A stretch of 64,000 bases of DNA from Saccharospirillum sp. (GTDB lineage: Bacteria > Pseudomonadota > Gammaproteobacteria > Pseudomonadales > Natronospirillaceae). Positions 17,107-28,391 of the stretch are shown piece after piece. Every line of letters starts with the position of its first letter. Position 1 is the stretch's first letter. Location: the NCBI GenBank assembly GCA_022565595.1, contig JAIUML010000021.1, positions 1 to 64,000 of the forward strand. Reading direction: 5' to 3'. The position numbers were made by a program, and so were the translations under genes. The notes below the pieces were generated by a model that was given only the letters and a program-made list of their open reading frames with translations, had not been told where the DNA came from and did not search any database.

Positions 17107-18282
17107 ATGTACAGGTGCGAACCCATTATTGGATTTTTGTTATTAACTGCTTCTCTTGGTCCATTGGCATCTCTTGCACACAGTGCTCAGTGGCGACTCG
17201 ATTATGAAATGAGTGCAGTGCATCGGCAGCAAGGGTCGGGTGCTCTTGCAATAAGCAACCCTGATGAGACTGCTTCGACGCGCTCACAGAAACTGGATCT
17301 GATGCTATCTGATCGAGGCTTTACCGTGATTCCCGGTTTGCGTCAGGAGGGTGAGGAGCCGGTGCGCTTTGATTTACGGGAAGCCTATCTGGATACTCGC
17401 CTTGCCGGGCTGGAGTGGAGCATCGGTCGCAAGGTACTTGAATGGGACTATGGCTTTTTATCTCGCCCTCTCAGTTGGCTTGGTCCCAATCAGGAGGGGG
17501 CCGAGTACTCGGCTGAGACGCTGCTGCTGGCGGAGCACTACCAGGGGATGACGGTTTGGCAGTCGGGTTGTACAGTGCGGCTTTACGATGCGGATGAGCT
17601 TTGTCTTGTGCGTGTAGAAGGCTTCAGTGGCCATGTGGATTGGCAGATGTTGGGTGGCTATGAGGCTGGCTGGCGTTTTGGTGCTGGCGGTCAGTGGATT
17701 GCAACCGATGCGCTGGCCCTGCGTTTGACGGGTAGTTGGGTTCAAAACCAGCAACAACTGGGCTGGAGTGCCAACGCGAGCGAGGCGCCTTTTTACAGCA
17801 GTACCCCGTTGCACCAACAGGAGGCATCCGGATTCAGATGGAACCTCGGAACCACGTTAACGCTGCCCATGAACGTCGAGTTAATGGCAGAGCACAGTTG
17901 GGACGAAAGTGGTCTCAGCCACAAAAGCTGGCAGCAGATTCGCGATCAGGTTGTTCAGTTGAATGACGAAGCCGCTTCTGATCCAGGACTCTACGCCCAG
18001 AACCTGGGCTGGCTGAGCGCAGCGGCAGGTCGAGAGCCTCTATCCGAGCATCGCACCCTGTTGCGTGCGCAGTATCAACCAGCCGACTGGCAACTCGAGG
18101 CGCTGGCATTGCTGTTGTGGACCGATACCCGACCAGATCGCATTGACCAGTTGCGGCTCACTTACACCGCGCTGCCTCTGACGGATCTGGAGTTGCGCTG
18201 GCGGCATTACCCGAGAGACAGTATTCTGGGTGAGCTTGGGCAGGAATGGCGTTTTTCCCTTCAGGTGAGTACTGGTGGGTGA
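17107..18282 (+). CDS. Predicted outer-membrane beta-barrel protein
   Basis: Encodes 391 residues of no family I can name. The signal peptide is about 1-24 (IIGFLLLTASLGPLASLAHS). The mature part alternates polar and hydrophobic residues with many aromatic-ended strands (LEWSIGRKVLEWDYGFL, VDWQMLGGYEAGWRFGAGGQW, LRLTGSWVQNQQQLGWS, LELRWRHYPRDSI), as in outer-membrane barrels. Two cysteines 13 residues apart (SGCTVRLY...DELCLV) may form a disulphide. It ends EWRFSLQVSTGG, so it lacks a strictly terminal aromatic residue. The ATG at 17107 has GAGAGGA eight bases before it; an earlier ATG (17083) is weaker. It likely is the outer-membrane partner of the ABC/LolA-like system. Confidence 0.72.
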   Translation: MYRCEPIIGFLLLTASLGPLASLAHSAQWRLDYEMSAVHRQQGSGALAISNPDETASTRSQKLDLMLSDRGFTVIPGLRQEGEEPVRFDLREAYLDTRLAGLEWSIGRKVLEWDYGFLSRPLSWLGPNQEGAEYSAETLLLAEHYQGMTVWQSGCTVRLYDADELCLVRVEGFSGHVDWQMLGGYEAGWRFGAGGQWIATDALALRLTGSWVQNQQQLGWSANASEAPFYSSTPLHQQEASGFRWNLGTTLTLPMNVELMAEHSWDESGLSHKSWQQIRDQVVQLNDEAASDPGLYAQNLGWLSAAAGREPLSEHRTLLRAQYQPADWQLEALALLLWTDTRPDRIDQLRLTYTALPLTDLELRWRHYPRDSILGELGQEWRFSLQVSTGG

Positions 18283-18349
18283 AGGCTTTCGAGCAGGCGA
18301 GCCCTCCAAAGATCGAGTCCTTCTTTTGGGAAGAGGAAATACAGCCTTG

Positions 18350-19402
18350 GTGAACACTGAAACACAAAAGAGCTTCTGGCAGGTCTATTTTCTGGACGCC
18401 CGAGCTTTGGTGCTCCTTTTGGCAGTCTGCGCGGCCATCGCTGTTTTTGCTAATCTGTTGAATGATGCGGGGTTTCTGATCAACTACTGGTTCAGCCTGA
18501 GCTTTGGCGTGCCCATTTCCATGATCGAGACCTGGCTCAGAACCCGACCCTGGCGCTTGTCATCCTTTGTCATCAATGGCCTCGCCTGGTGGCTGGGTTG
18601 TTGCGTAGGCTCGCTCAATATCTACTTCTATCTTGTTCATATGGGGATGATAGAGTGGGGAGTATTCAACAAGGAGCTGCTCTACAACCTGATCTTCGGC
18701 TTTGTGATCAGTGGTGTGGCGTTCCATTTTTTCTGGTCCCATTATCGAACGCATCATTTGACCCTGGCTTTGAAAGAACAGGAACTCAAAGCCACTCAGG
18801 CTGAAGCGGCCCGTACTCAAGCCGAATACCGTTTGTTGCAAAGCCAAATGGAGCCACATTTTCTCTTCAATACGTTGGCCACCATTCAAACATTAATTGA
18901 CCTGGATTCAGCCAAAGCCAAGGCCATGGTCGGTGATCTCAGTACTCTGTTGCGCCGTGCGATCAAGAACAGTCAGTCCAGCCGATGTCGTCTGGATGAG
19001 GAGTTGGCGTTGGCACAATCCTACCTGAATATCCAACAGGTGCGCGCTGGTGAACGAATAGAATATCGGCAAAGGGTTGACCCAGACTGCAGAGCTTTCC
19101 AGACATTGCCCATGTTATTGCAACCTATTTTTGAGAATTCGATTAAACATGGTCTTGATCAAAGTACGGGCAATATGCAACTGGCGTTGAGTGTCGAACG
19201 GGATGGCAATGACCTGGTGATGATGATCGAAAACCGGGTCTCAAACTCCCGACCTTCCACTCGCTCCATCGGACTTTCTTTGAACAATATTCAGCGACGA
19301 TTGGATCTTGCCTATGGCGAACGCGCTACCTTTAGTAGTGCAGCGACAGAGCAGGGCTGGAGTACCATGATTCGCCATCCTGCCGAAGAGGATGCCAGCT
19401 GA
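18350..19402 (+). CDS. LytS/AlgZ-type sensor histidine kinase
   Basis: Predicted 350-residue membrane kinase of the His_kinase (LytS/AlgZ/YehU) family. The N-terminal half has about four transmembrane helices (ALVLLLAVCAAIAVFANLL; FLINYWFSLSFGVPISMI; FVINGLAWWLGCCVGSLN; LIFGFVISGVAFHFFW), then a coiled linker and the kinase core: the phospho-acceptor His in LLQSQMEPHFLFNTL and the N-box in PMLLQPIFENSIKHGL. The frame is open back to 18275, overlapping the barrel gene; GAGGA at 18333-18337 favours a start at TTG 18347 or GTG 18350. Its stop overlaps the regulator's ATG (TGATG), so they form a two-component pair. Confidence 0.88.
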   Translation: MNTETQKSFWQVYFLDARALVLLLAVCAAIAVFANLLNDAGFLINYWFSLSFGVPISMIETWLRTRPWRLSSFVINGLAWWLGCCVGSLNIYFYLVHMGMIEWGVFNKELLYNLIFGFVISGVAFHFFWSHYRTHHLTLALKEQELKATQAEAARTQAEYRLLQSQMEPHFLFNTLATIQTLIDLDSAKAKAMVGDLSTLLRRAIKNSQSSRCRLDEELALAQSYLNIQQVRAGERIEYRQRVDPDCRAFQTLPMLLQPIFENSIKHGLDQSTGNMQLALSVERDGNDLVMMIENRVSNSRPSTRSIGLSLNNIQRRLDLAYGERATFSSAATEQGWSTMIRHPAEEDAS

Positions 19403-20160
19403 TGACACGTATATTGATTGCTGATGACGAGCCGTTGTTGCGCTTTCACCTGCAGAAGAGTCTGGGTGAGGTCTGGCCAGAAGCCGAGGTTGTAGCGCAA
19501 GCTGCCAATGGTGAGGAAGCACTGACTTACATTGAAGCATTGCAACCGGATGTCGCCTTTCTGGATATTCACATGCCGGGTCGTAGTGGCCTTGAAGTGG
19601 GACTGGCTTGCAGTCGTCAGGATGCGGCGCCATTGATAGTGTTCTTGACGGCCTTCGATGACTACGCCATCAAGGCCTTCGATCAGGGTGCTATTGACTA
19701 CCTGCTTAAACCCCTGGATGAAAACCGTTTGATGGCCTCCGTGTCGCGTCTGAAGCAAAGACTGCAACGAGTGGAAGAAACGCCAGGATTGAATACGGAC
19801 CAGCTGCTTGAGCTCCTGGCGCAACGTTCATCGAACCACCTTGGTTGGATCAAGGCACAGAGTGGCACTGTGATAAAGGTCATTGCTGTAGAGGAGATCG
19901 ACTTTTTCAAGGCTGAGGACAAATACACTACCCTGTACAGCCAGGGTGAGACCTACCTGGTGCGGCTGAGCATCAAACAGTTGGAGGCTCAGCTGGATCC
20001 TCAATGTTTCTGCCGTATTCATCGCAGCACTCTGGTCAACCTGCATTGTGTCGACAAGGTGGATAGAGACGACCTGGGTCAGATGCGGCTCTATGTCAAA
20101 GGCTCGAGCAAGCCACTGGCCGTTGCTCGAGCCAAACAGTCACTATTCAAAGCCGACTGA
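19402..20160 (+). CDS. LytTR/AlgR-type response regulator
   Basis: Predicted 252-residue DNA-binding regulator. The receiver domain (1-120) has the acidic pocket in LIADDEP, the phospho-acceptor Asp in VAFLDIHMPG and the Lys in DYLLKPLD. The C-terminal LytTR domain (about 150-250) carries IDFFKAEDKYTTLY and FCRIHRSTLVN, typical of AlgR/LytR. Its partner kinase is directly upstream. AlgR relatives bind CCGTTCGTC, and a perfect copy lies upstream of the module's first gene (13540), so self-contained control of the locus is plausible. The gene ends eight bases before the convergent ponA stop. Confidence 0.9.
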   Translation: MTRILIADDEPLLRFHLQKSLGEVWPEAEVVAQAANGEEALTYIEALQPDVAFLDIHMPGRSGLEVGLACSRQDAAPLIVFLTAFDDYAIKAFDQGAIDYLLKPLDENRLMASVSRLKQRLQRVEETPGLNTDQLLELLAQRSSNHLGWIKAQSGTVIKVIAVEEIDFFKAEDKYTTLYSQGETYLVRLSIKQLEAQLDPQCFCRIHRSTLVNLHCVDKVDRDDLGQMRLYVKGSSKPLAVARAKQSLFKAD

Positions 20161-20168
20161 ATATCCGA

Positions 20169-22700
20169 TTAAAAAAGCTGCTGGGGCGTGATTGAATCGT
20201 CAGAGCCTTCGCCATTGTTGGTGCCGCCTGAAAAGTCAATGGTCACATCGTCTCGGCTGAACTCGGTCGGCACGTGCCGCTCATCGAAGAGTTCGAACAC
20301 CGCGCCGTTTTGTCCGGCTCTGGCCAGCAGCCCTGTGCGCGGATCGATGCGCATTCGAACAATACCCACCGGTTGAGACAAGGTACTGCTGGGTTGTCCA
20401 TCCAGAGCGGCTCTCATGTACTCAATCCAGCCGGGCAGGGCAGCAACGCCGCCGAATTCGTTCTGGCCAAGGCTGACCGGCTGATCGTAACCCACCCAGG
20501 TAGTGGTGACGAATTGGCCGTTGTAGCCAGAAAACCAGGCATCGATGGCATCGTTGGTCGTTCCCGTCTTGCCTGCCAGGTCATCGCGCCGCAAGGCTTC
20601 ATTGGCGCGCCATGCAGTGCCTCTTGTCACGACATCCTTGAGCATGGAATCCATCAGGAAGGCTGTTTGCTCGGTCATTACCTGGGGCGCATAGCGACGG
20701 GGTGACACCGCACCGGTAATCAGTGGCTCATCGTCTTCCAGGTTAAGGGCAACCGGTGTTACCTCGACAGGTGCGCTCTCTTCTGCGGTAAAAGGCGTAG
20801 GCTCGGAATCCCAGAAAGGTGTCGGTGTTTCCGGGCAGTTGCGACAAACCTCGGCTGGGTTGGCTTCATAAATGATGTTGCCATTGGCGTCGCGAATGCT
20901 TTGAATAAAGTAAGGCTCTATCAGGTAGCCACCATTGGCGAAAACCGCATAACCTCGAGTAATCGCCAGAGGCGATTGAGCCGTGCTACCCAATACCAGA
21001 GTCATGTCATTGTTCAATGCACCAGGATCGAAACCAAAACGCTCAGCGTAACGGCGGGCTTCATTGACACCAACGGATTCCAGCAGTCGAATGCTGGACA
21101 GGTTGCGAGACTGGTAGAGTGCCTGCCGCAAGGGAATGGGGCCCAGATAACGGTCTCCGGAGTTTCTGGGTCGCCAGATGTCTTCGAGAGTGGCATCGGC
21201 GCGGACGATGGGCGCATCATTGACGATACTGGCTGGTGTGTAGCCCGCATCCAGTGCAGCGGCATAAACAAAGGGCTTGAAGGTCGAGCCGGATTGGCGA
21301 CTGGCCTGAACCACCCGGTTGTACTTGGACAGGTTGAAATCGAAGCCACCGACCAGCGCTTCTATGCGGCCATCCTGAGGTGACAGTGACACCAGAGCTC
21401 CCTGTACCTGGGGTATCTGGATCAGTTGCCAGCGGCCATTTCTCTGCTCGATCCGCACCAGGTCTCCGGGTTGAGCAATATCAGAGGGCGATTCGGGTGC
21501 CGGGCCCATGCGGTTAACGGTGATGCGCTGCCGGGCCCAACCCATATCTTCAAAGGACAGGCGGGTCAGTTCCATATTACGCGGTAAAACCCAGAGTGCG
21601 TCCTCTTCTGCACTCACCACTATAGCGGGCCTCAACCCACCGTAGACCGGAATGCGATTAACCAGAGTGCGCCAGCGCTCACTTGCAGCCTCAAGAGTTT
21701 CTTCTTCCTCCATTGGAAACTGTTGCTCCGGGCCTATATAGCCATGGCGCCGACTGTAGTCGAGCAGGGAGTTGCGCAAGCCCCGGTTGGCCGCCTGTTG
21801 CAGTTCGCTGTTCAGCGTGGTGTAAACCCGGTAGCCGCCAGTGTATGCATCGTCACCGTATTCCTGGACCATGTAGTCGCGCACCATCTCGGCCAGATAG
21901 GCCGCATCAATACGCGGTGCATCGGCTGGTGGGCGGGCGGTGACGGGGGCGGAGCGGGCCTGGTCATAACTGGCTCGGGTGATAAAGCCGGTTTCGAACA
22001 TACGACTCAACACCACATTACGACGACGCATGGCGCGTTCGGGATTGGAAATGGGGTTGGCCACCGATGGCGCCTGATGCAGGCCGGCGATCATGGCCAA
22101 TTCGGCCAGCGTCAAATCGCTGATGTCTCTGCCGTAGTAAACGTTGGCTGCCGCCTGAATGCCATAAGAGCGATGACCCAAAAAGTGCTTGTTGATGTAG
22201 AGCTCGAAGATCTCTTCTTTGGTCAGTTCTCGCTCCATCTGAAAGGCGAGCAAAATTTCTGTAAATTTCCGGGTTATGGTCTTATCCCGAGTCAAAAAGA
22301 AGTTTCGAGCCACCTGTTGAGTCAGTGTTGAGCCACCGGGGCCATCGATCTCTCCCGTTGCTATAACGGCTACGAAGGCCCGAGCGAAGCCAATCGGATC
22401 GACCCCATAGTGCTCCTCAAATCGACTATCCTCTACAGCGAGCAGGGCTTTAACGAAAAGACGGGGTACCTGATCGTAGGACAGAGGGGCGCGTCGTTGC
22501 TCACCAAACTCGGCGATCAGCTGGTTGTCGGCACTGACAACCCGCATGGGCGTCTCGAGTCTGATGTCTCTGAGGGTCTCAACTTCCGGCAAAGTCGGCG
22601 CCAGATACAGATAAATACTGGCTGAAATGAGAACTACGGCACAAATCAGCGAGAAGGTGACCCAAATAAAGAAAGCGGCTGTTTTACCCAGATACTTCAT
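20169..22700 (-). CDS. ponA: PBP1A, bifunctional penicillin-binding protein
   Basis: Predicted 843-residue class A PBP that polymerises and cross-links peptidoglycan at the inner membrane. One N-terminal helix (about 8-30) precedes the GT51 glycosyltransferase (catalytic Glu in LLAVEDSRFEEHYGVD), an OB-like insert, and the transpeptidase with SGSTFKPF (SxxK) and KTGTTNDAIDAWFSGY (KTG). The frame is open 18 codons upstream, but the ATG at 22700 gives MKYLGKTAAFFIW and has GGGAAAAC in front. It is divergent from pilM, as in Pseudomonas, where PBP1A lies beside the pilus operon. Confidence 0.96.
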   Translation of the reverse strand: MKYLGKTAAFFIWVTFSLICAVVLISASIYLYLAPTLPEVETLRDIRLETPMRVVSADNQLIAEFGEQRRAPLSYDQVPRLFVKALLAVEDSRFEEHYGVDPIGFARAFVAVIATGEIDGPGGSTLTQQVARNFFLTRDKTITRKFTEILLAFQMERELTKEEIFELYINKHFLGHRSYGIQAAANVYYGRDISDLTLAELAMIAGLHQAPSVANPISNPERAMRRRNVVLSRMFETGFITRASYDQARSAPVTARPPADAPRIDAAYLAEMVRDYMVQEYGDDAYTGGYRVYTTLNSELQQAANRGLRNSLLDYSRRHGYIGPEQQFPMEEEETLEAASERWRTLVNRIPVYGGLRPAIVVSAEEDALWVLPRNMELTRLSFEDMGWARQRITVNRMGPAPESPSDIAQPGDLVRIEQRNGRWQLIQIPQVQGALVSLSPQDGRIEALVGGFDFNLSKYNRVVQASRQSGSTFKPFVYAAALDAGYTPASIVNDAPIVRADATLEDIWRPRNSGDRYLGPIPLRQALYQSRNLSSIRLLESVGVNEARRYAERFGFDPGALNNDMTLVLGSTAQSPLAITRGYAVFANGGYLIEPYFIQSIRDANGNIIYEANPAEVCRNCPETPTPFWDSEPTPFTAEESAPVEVTPVALNLEDDEPLITGAVSPRRYAPQVMTEQTAFLMDSMLKDVVTRGTAWRANEALRRDDLAGKTGTTNDAIDAWFSGYNGQFVTTTWVGYDQPVSLGQNEFGGVAALPGWIEYMRAALDGQPSSTLSQPVGIVRMRIDPRTGLLARAGQNGAVFELFDERHVPTEFSRDDVTIDFSGGTNNGEGSDDSITPQQLF

Positions 22701-22831
22701 GTTTTCCCAATTAAATGAAGGAGTTAGCGAAATATTGCCTCGGAACTTGCCCATTATAGGCGTAATTGAGGCTTTTTATACATTGCGGATTGGTCTATTG
22801 TGTTATGTAATACTTAATGTAAAACCTATAA

Positions 22832-24490
<1,659 letters not shown>

Positions 24491-24491
<1 letters not shown>

Positions 24492-25129
24492 TGGCCATGT
24501 TTCAGGATTTTTTTGACGGCTTTCGTCGCTTTGACTATCAGAACCCGGACTTCGAAAACATCGGGTCCTGGCCTGCTGGTATCAAATTTGTTGCCTTGCT
24601 GCTGATCGCTGGCGCCATCATCTTTGGCTTTTACTGGTTCAGCATCAAGGATTCCTACCTGCGGCTGGAGCGTGATACTGCTCGCGAAGAGAGTCTGCGC
24701 CAGGAGTACCAGAGCAAGGCATTCCGAGTCGCCAATCTTGATGCATTCAAGGAGCAATTGGCGGACATGGAAGAGACCTTTGGTGCCCTGTTGAGCCAGT
24801 TGCCAGACGAAACTGAAATGCCAGGGTTGCTGGACGACATCAGTACCACTGGTACTCAGACAGGTCTGGAAATCGTGCGCATCACACCTAATACCGAAGT
24901 ATTGAGAGAGTTTTATATTGAGACTCCGATTTCCATTTCGGTCAGAGGGGCCTATCACGAAATGGGCAATTTTGTCAGCGCCATGTCGGCGATACCACGC
25001 ATCGTGACCCTGCACGACTTCAACATTCAGTTGCAGGCACAGCGAGAGGCTCGTACCGATGTCGAAGCACCCTTGAACATGACCATCCAGGCCAGAACCT
25101 ATCGGTATAACCCTGGAGGTGTGCAATGA
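24491..25129 (+). CDS. pilO: PilO, type IV pilus inner-membrane assembly protein
   Basis: Predicted 212-residue partner of PilN in the periplasmic scaffold that links the motor to the secretin. One transmembrane helix (about 34-55, IKFVALLLIAGAIIFGFYWF) follows the conserved ENIGSWPAG; a coiled coil (about 60-100) leads to the ferredoxin-like domain with IVTLHDFNIQ. The start is the ATG at 24491, overlapping the pilN stop (TGATG), with CGGAGGG in front; a GTG one codon earlier and an ATG two codons later are alternatives. Confidence 0.95.
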
Positions 25130-25659
25130 GAGTACTGATCGTCGTACCCTTGTTGATTGGTTTGGTGGGCTGTGTGCAACAGGACCCATTGGTTGACCTG
25201 AGGGATTTCGTTGCTGAAATGGATTCACGACCATCCGGGAGTATTCCGCCGCCACCTGAGTTCGCTGCTTATGAGCTGGTGTCTTACACCGTCAGTGGCA
25301 AGCGTTCTCCGTTCGAAGTGCCTCGTTCGCTGGAAGTACAGGAAGAAGAGGCCGCCCAGGTGCAGAGTAATGTGCGACCCGATGAAAACCGGGTGCCTGA
25401 GTACCTCGAGAATTTCCGTATCGAGAATCTGGCAATGGTTGGTACCCTGGCAGGTCTGGATGCAGACGTGTTGTGGGCGCTGGTTCGCGATGCCAATGGT
25501 GAGATTCACAGAGTTCGGCCCGGCAACTTTCTGGGGCGCAACCATGGACGAATCATCGGTATCTCTGAAACACAAATTGAAATGATCGAAATCGTACCTT
25601 CGGGACAGGATATCTGGGTTGAGCGACCCAGGGCAATCGTTCTCTCTGGTCTCGATTAA
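25126..25659 (+). CDS. pilP: PilP, type IV pilus lipoprotein
   Basis: Predicted 177-residue lipoprotein of the pilus alignment complex. The signal peptide ends in lipobox LVGC (Cys16), so it is lipid-anchored facing the periplasm. A flexible segment (about 17-85) that binds PilNO is followed by a small beta domain (about 95-175) that contacts PilQ. It overlaps pilO by four bases (ATGA). Confidence 0.94.
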   Translation: MRVLIVVPLLIGLVGCVQQDPLVDLRDFVAEMDSRPSGSIPPPPEFAAYELVSYTVSGKRSPFEVPRSLEVQEEEAAQVQSNVRPDENRVPEYLENFRIENLAMVGTLAGLDADVLWALVRDANGEIHRVRPGNFLGRNHGRIIGISETQIEMIEIVPSGQDIWVERPRAIVLSGLD

Positions 25660-25687
25660 CCAGGCCGGGAGTGACAAGGTGAATCTT

Positions 25688-27859
25688 ATGAATTGGAAAA
25701 CTCTGTTGAAACGCCCATTATTGTTTTTTGTTACTGCTGTTTTTTGCAGCAACGTGTTCGCGGTCGCTCTCACCGATTTCAAGGCTTTGTCCTTGTCGGG
25801 TGATCGAACCCAACTTGAACTGACCTTTGATGGGCCAGCGCCAACACCTGTCGGTTACAGCATAGAGGACCCAGCGCGCATCTCGCTGGACTTCCGTGAT
25901 GTCGAAAGTATGTTGGAAAGCCGCTACTATCAGATTGGCAGCGGCAACACCCGTAATGCTGCCATCCTGTCTGCTGGCGATAGAACACGGGTGGTGATCA
26001 GTTTGACCACCCTGGTGCCCTACGCCACCAATGTATCGGGTAATACAGTGCGAATTATTGTGGGTGAAGGGGCCGAGCAACTTGCACAGGCGATGCCGCA
26101 AGGGTCACAAACCCAGACGCAAGGAGACGTTGTAACTCAAGCTTCTGCAGAACAGCAGCAGACTACAGCGCCCGCACCTGGTCGTCGCGACTCTCGACTC
26201 AGCGAGTTGTTGAACGTCGACTTCCGTCGCTCACCCCAGGGCACTGGGCAGGTTCTGCTGGAGTTTTCTCGCGATACTGCGCGGACCGATGTCGTTGAGC
26301 GTGGCAACAGCATTTTTATCCAGGTCGAAGACTTCGACGTGCCCAGTGAGCTGCGCCGCCGTCTCGATGTGGTCGACTTTGCCACTTCGGTGCACTTCAT
26401 TAATATCTATCGTGAAGATGGCAACGCCGTTATCCGTCTTGATATGGATGGCGCCTATGAGTATCTGGCCTACCAGACAGATAATCGCATGACCATTGAT
26501 GTACGCACCGTCACTCCAGAGGAAGCCGAAGCCGCCATGCGCGAGCGTTTCCCCTACAGTGGCGACCGTCTGTCATTGAGTTTCCAGGACATTGAGGTTC
26601 GGAACGTACTTCAGTTAATTGCCGATTACGTAGGCCTTAACCTGGTGGCATCAGATTCTATTCAGGGCAACATCACGCTGCGGTTGCAAAACGTCCCGTG
26701 GGATCAAGCTCTGGATCTGGTATTGAGAACCAAGGGCCTCGACAAGCGCCAGGACGGCAATGTTCTGTTGGTCGCCCCAGCGCAAGAGATCGCAGACCGT
26801 GAACGACTGGAGCTCGAATCTCAGCGGCAGGTTGAGCAATTGGCACCGCTGATAACTGACTTCATTCAAATCAACTATGCGCGAGCGACCGACATTCTGA
26901 CGGTATTGCAAACCGGTGCTGGTGGCGGTGGTGCTTCGGATGAAGAGGAGGGCCAGGGCCGCACGGCTTCCGGGTTCCTGTCTCAACGGGGGTCGGCTTC
27001 TGTCGATGCTCGCACCAACACTTTGATTGTGCGCGATACAGCGGCCAATCTGGATCGCATACGCGAAGCTATCCGAATTTTCGACATTCCAGTGCGTCAA
27101 GTTCTGATCGAAGCTAGGGTAGTAGCTGCGCGGACTTCCGTCGGCTCAGAGCTGGGCATTCGTTGGGGGGGCAATATCAATACCGGTAGCAGTAACCCAC
27201 CCATAGTGGCATCAGGCAGTCTGGATTCGACCAGCAGCATCGGTGCTGACTTGTTCAACTCGGGGGGCACCCAATACGAAATAAGTTATCCGGATGCACT
27301 GGCCGTCAATTTGCCTGCTACCAATCCTAATGCAAGCTCCTTTGCGATTGGGGTGGCGGCATTCAACTATGTTCTGGATCTGGAACTCTCTGCGCTGGAA
27401 ACGCGTGGTTCAGCAGAGGTGGTATCGCAACCGAAAATCGTGACGTCGGACGGCAAAGAGGCTTACATTATTTCGGGTCAATCCATTCCCTTCACCGGAC
27501 CAGAAGGGGAGACGATTTTCCGAGATGCGGGCTTATCGCTGCGAGTCACACCACAGATCACGCCGGATAACCGTGTCGTGCTTGATCTTGTCGTGACACA
27601 GGATCAGTTGGCCGCAGGTGGCAATGCCATCGACACCAATTCGGTGACCACCCAGGTCTTGGTTGATAATGGAGAGACTCTGGTTCTTGGTGGGGTCTAC
27701 CGAACCGAGACGGTGACGTCGGTCAACAAGACTCCTCTGCTGGGTGACCTGCCTTTGATCGGTAATCTGTTCAAGCGAACCACCAGTTCTGAAGAGAAAA
27801 CCGAACTGCTGATCTTTATTACGCCCAAGTTGGTACGTGAGGGTCTGGCCGCGAATTAA
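25688..27859 (+). CDS. pilQ: PilQ, type IV pilus outer-membrane secretin
   Basis: Predicted 723-residue secretin forming the outer-membrane gate for the pilus. The signal peptide is about 1-25 (ending SNVFA). Two AMIN domains (about 28-130 and 165-270, cell-wall binding) are followed by the N0/STN domain (SLSFQDIEVRNVLQLIADY), the N1 domain with a Gly/Glu-rich loop (GAGGGGASDEEEGQG) and the secretin pore domain ending NLFKRTTSSEEKTELLIFITPKLV. The ATG at 25688 follows AAGGTGA; GTG at 25679 is an alternative three codons earlier. It is last of the pilMNOPQ set, ten bases before aroK. Confidence 0.95.
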   Translation: MNWKTLLKRPLLFFVTAVFCSNVFAVALTDFKALSLSGDRTQLELTFDGPAPTPVGYSIEDPARISLDFRDVESMLESRYYQIGSGNTRNAAILSAGDRTRVVISLTTLVPYATNVSGNTVRIIVGEGAEQLAQAMPQGSQTQTQGDVVTQASAEQQQTTAPAPGRRDSRLSELLNVDFRRSPQGTGQVLLEFSRDTARTDVVERGNSIFIQVEDFDVPSELRRRLDVVDFATSVHFINIYREDGNAVIRLDMDGAYEYLAYQTDNRMTIDVRTVTPEEAEAAMRERFPYSGDRLSLSFQDIEVRNVLQLIADYVGLNLVASDSIQGNITLRLQNVPWDQALDLVLRTKGLDKRQDGNVLLVAPAQEIADRERLELESQRQVEQLAPLITDFIQINYARATDILTVLQTGAGGGGASDEEEGQGRTASGFLSQRGSASVDARTNTLIVRDTAANLDRIREAIRIFDIPVRQVLIEARVVAARTSVGSELGIRWGGNINTGSSNPPIVASGSLDSTSSIGADLFNSGGTQYEISYPDALAVNLPATNPNASSFAIGVAAFNYVLDLELSALETRGSAEVVSQPKIVTSDGKEAYIISGQSIPFTGPEGETIFRDAGLSLRVTPQITPDNRVVLDLVVTQDQLAAGGNAIDTNSVTTQVLVDNGETLVLGGVYRTETVTSVNKTPLLGDLPLIGNLFKRTTSSEEKTELLIFITPKLVREGLAAN

Positions 27860-27868
27860 TATGCCGCG

Positions 27869-28381
27869 ATGACGACCCAAAGTGTGATATTGATCGGGCC
27901 GATGGGTGCTGGTAAAAGCACCATCGGCCGCATGCTCGCAGATGCCCTGAAGATGGACTTTATTGACTCTGACAAGGTCATTGAAGAGCGTTCTGGGGCC
28001 GCTATCCCCTGGATATTTGACCTGGAAGGCGAGGCCGGCTTTCGTGAGCGTGAAGCTCAGGTGTTGGCTGATTTGATGCAGGAACCACCGGCGGTGATTG
28101 CCACTGGCGGTGGTGCCATACTGTTTCCACAAAACCGACAGGTGCTCAAAGCCGGTGGGCGAGTGGTTTACCTGAAAACCTCTGTTCACCAACAACTGGT
28201 TCGAACCGCCAAGGACAAGAACCGCCCCTTGTTGCAGCAGGCCGATCCAGCCAAAGTGTTGCGCCAACTTGCTGAAGTGCGCAACCCCCTGTATTTTGAA
28301 ACGGCTGACTGGACCATAGATACCGATGGTCTGAGCCCCAGAGCCGTTGTCAGACGTATCCTGAAACTCCTGAAAGAGTAA
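27869..28381 (+). CDS. aroK: Shikimate kinase
   Basis: Predicted 170-residue kinase that phosphorylates shikimate at the 3-position in aromatic amino-acid synthesis. P-loop GPMGAGKST (10-18), shikimate-binding DSDKVIE and ATGGGAILFP, and the lid arginines in KDKNRPLL are all present. It sits between pilQ and aroB, the usual pilQ-aroK-aroB-damX string of gammaproteobacteria, and is probably cotranscribed with them. Confidence 0.96.
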   Translation: MTTQSVILIGPMGAGKSTIGRMLADALKMDFIDSDKVIEERSGAAIPWIFDLEGEAGFREREAQVLADLMQEPPAVIATGGGAILFPQNRQVLKAGGRVVYLKTSVHQQLVRTAKDKNRPLLQQADPAKVLRQLAEVRNPLYFETADWTIDTDGLSPRAVVRRILKLLKE

Positions 28382-28391
28382 AGAACCCGCG

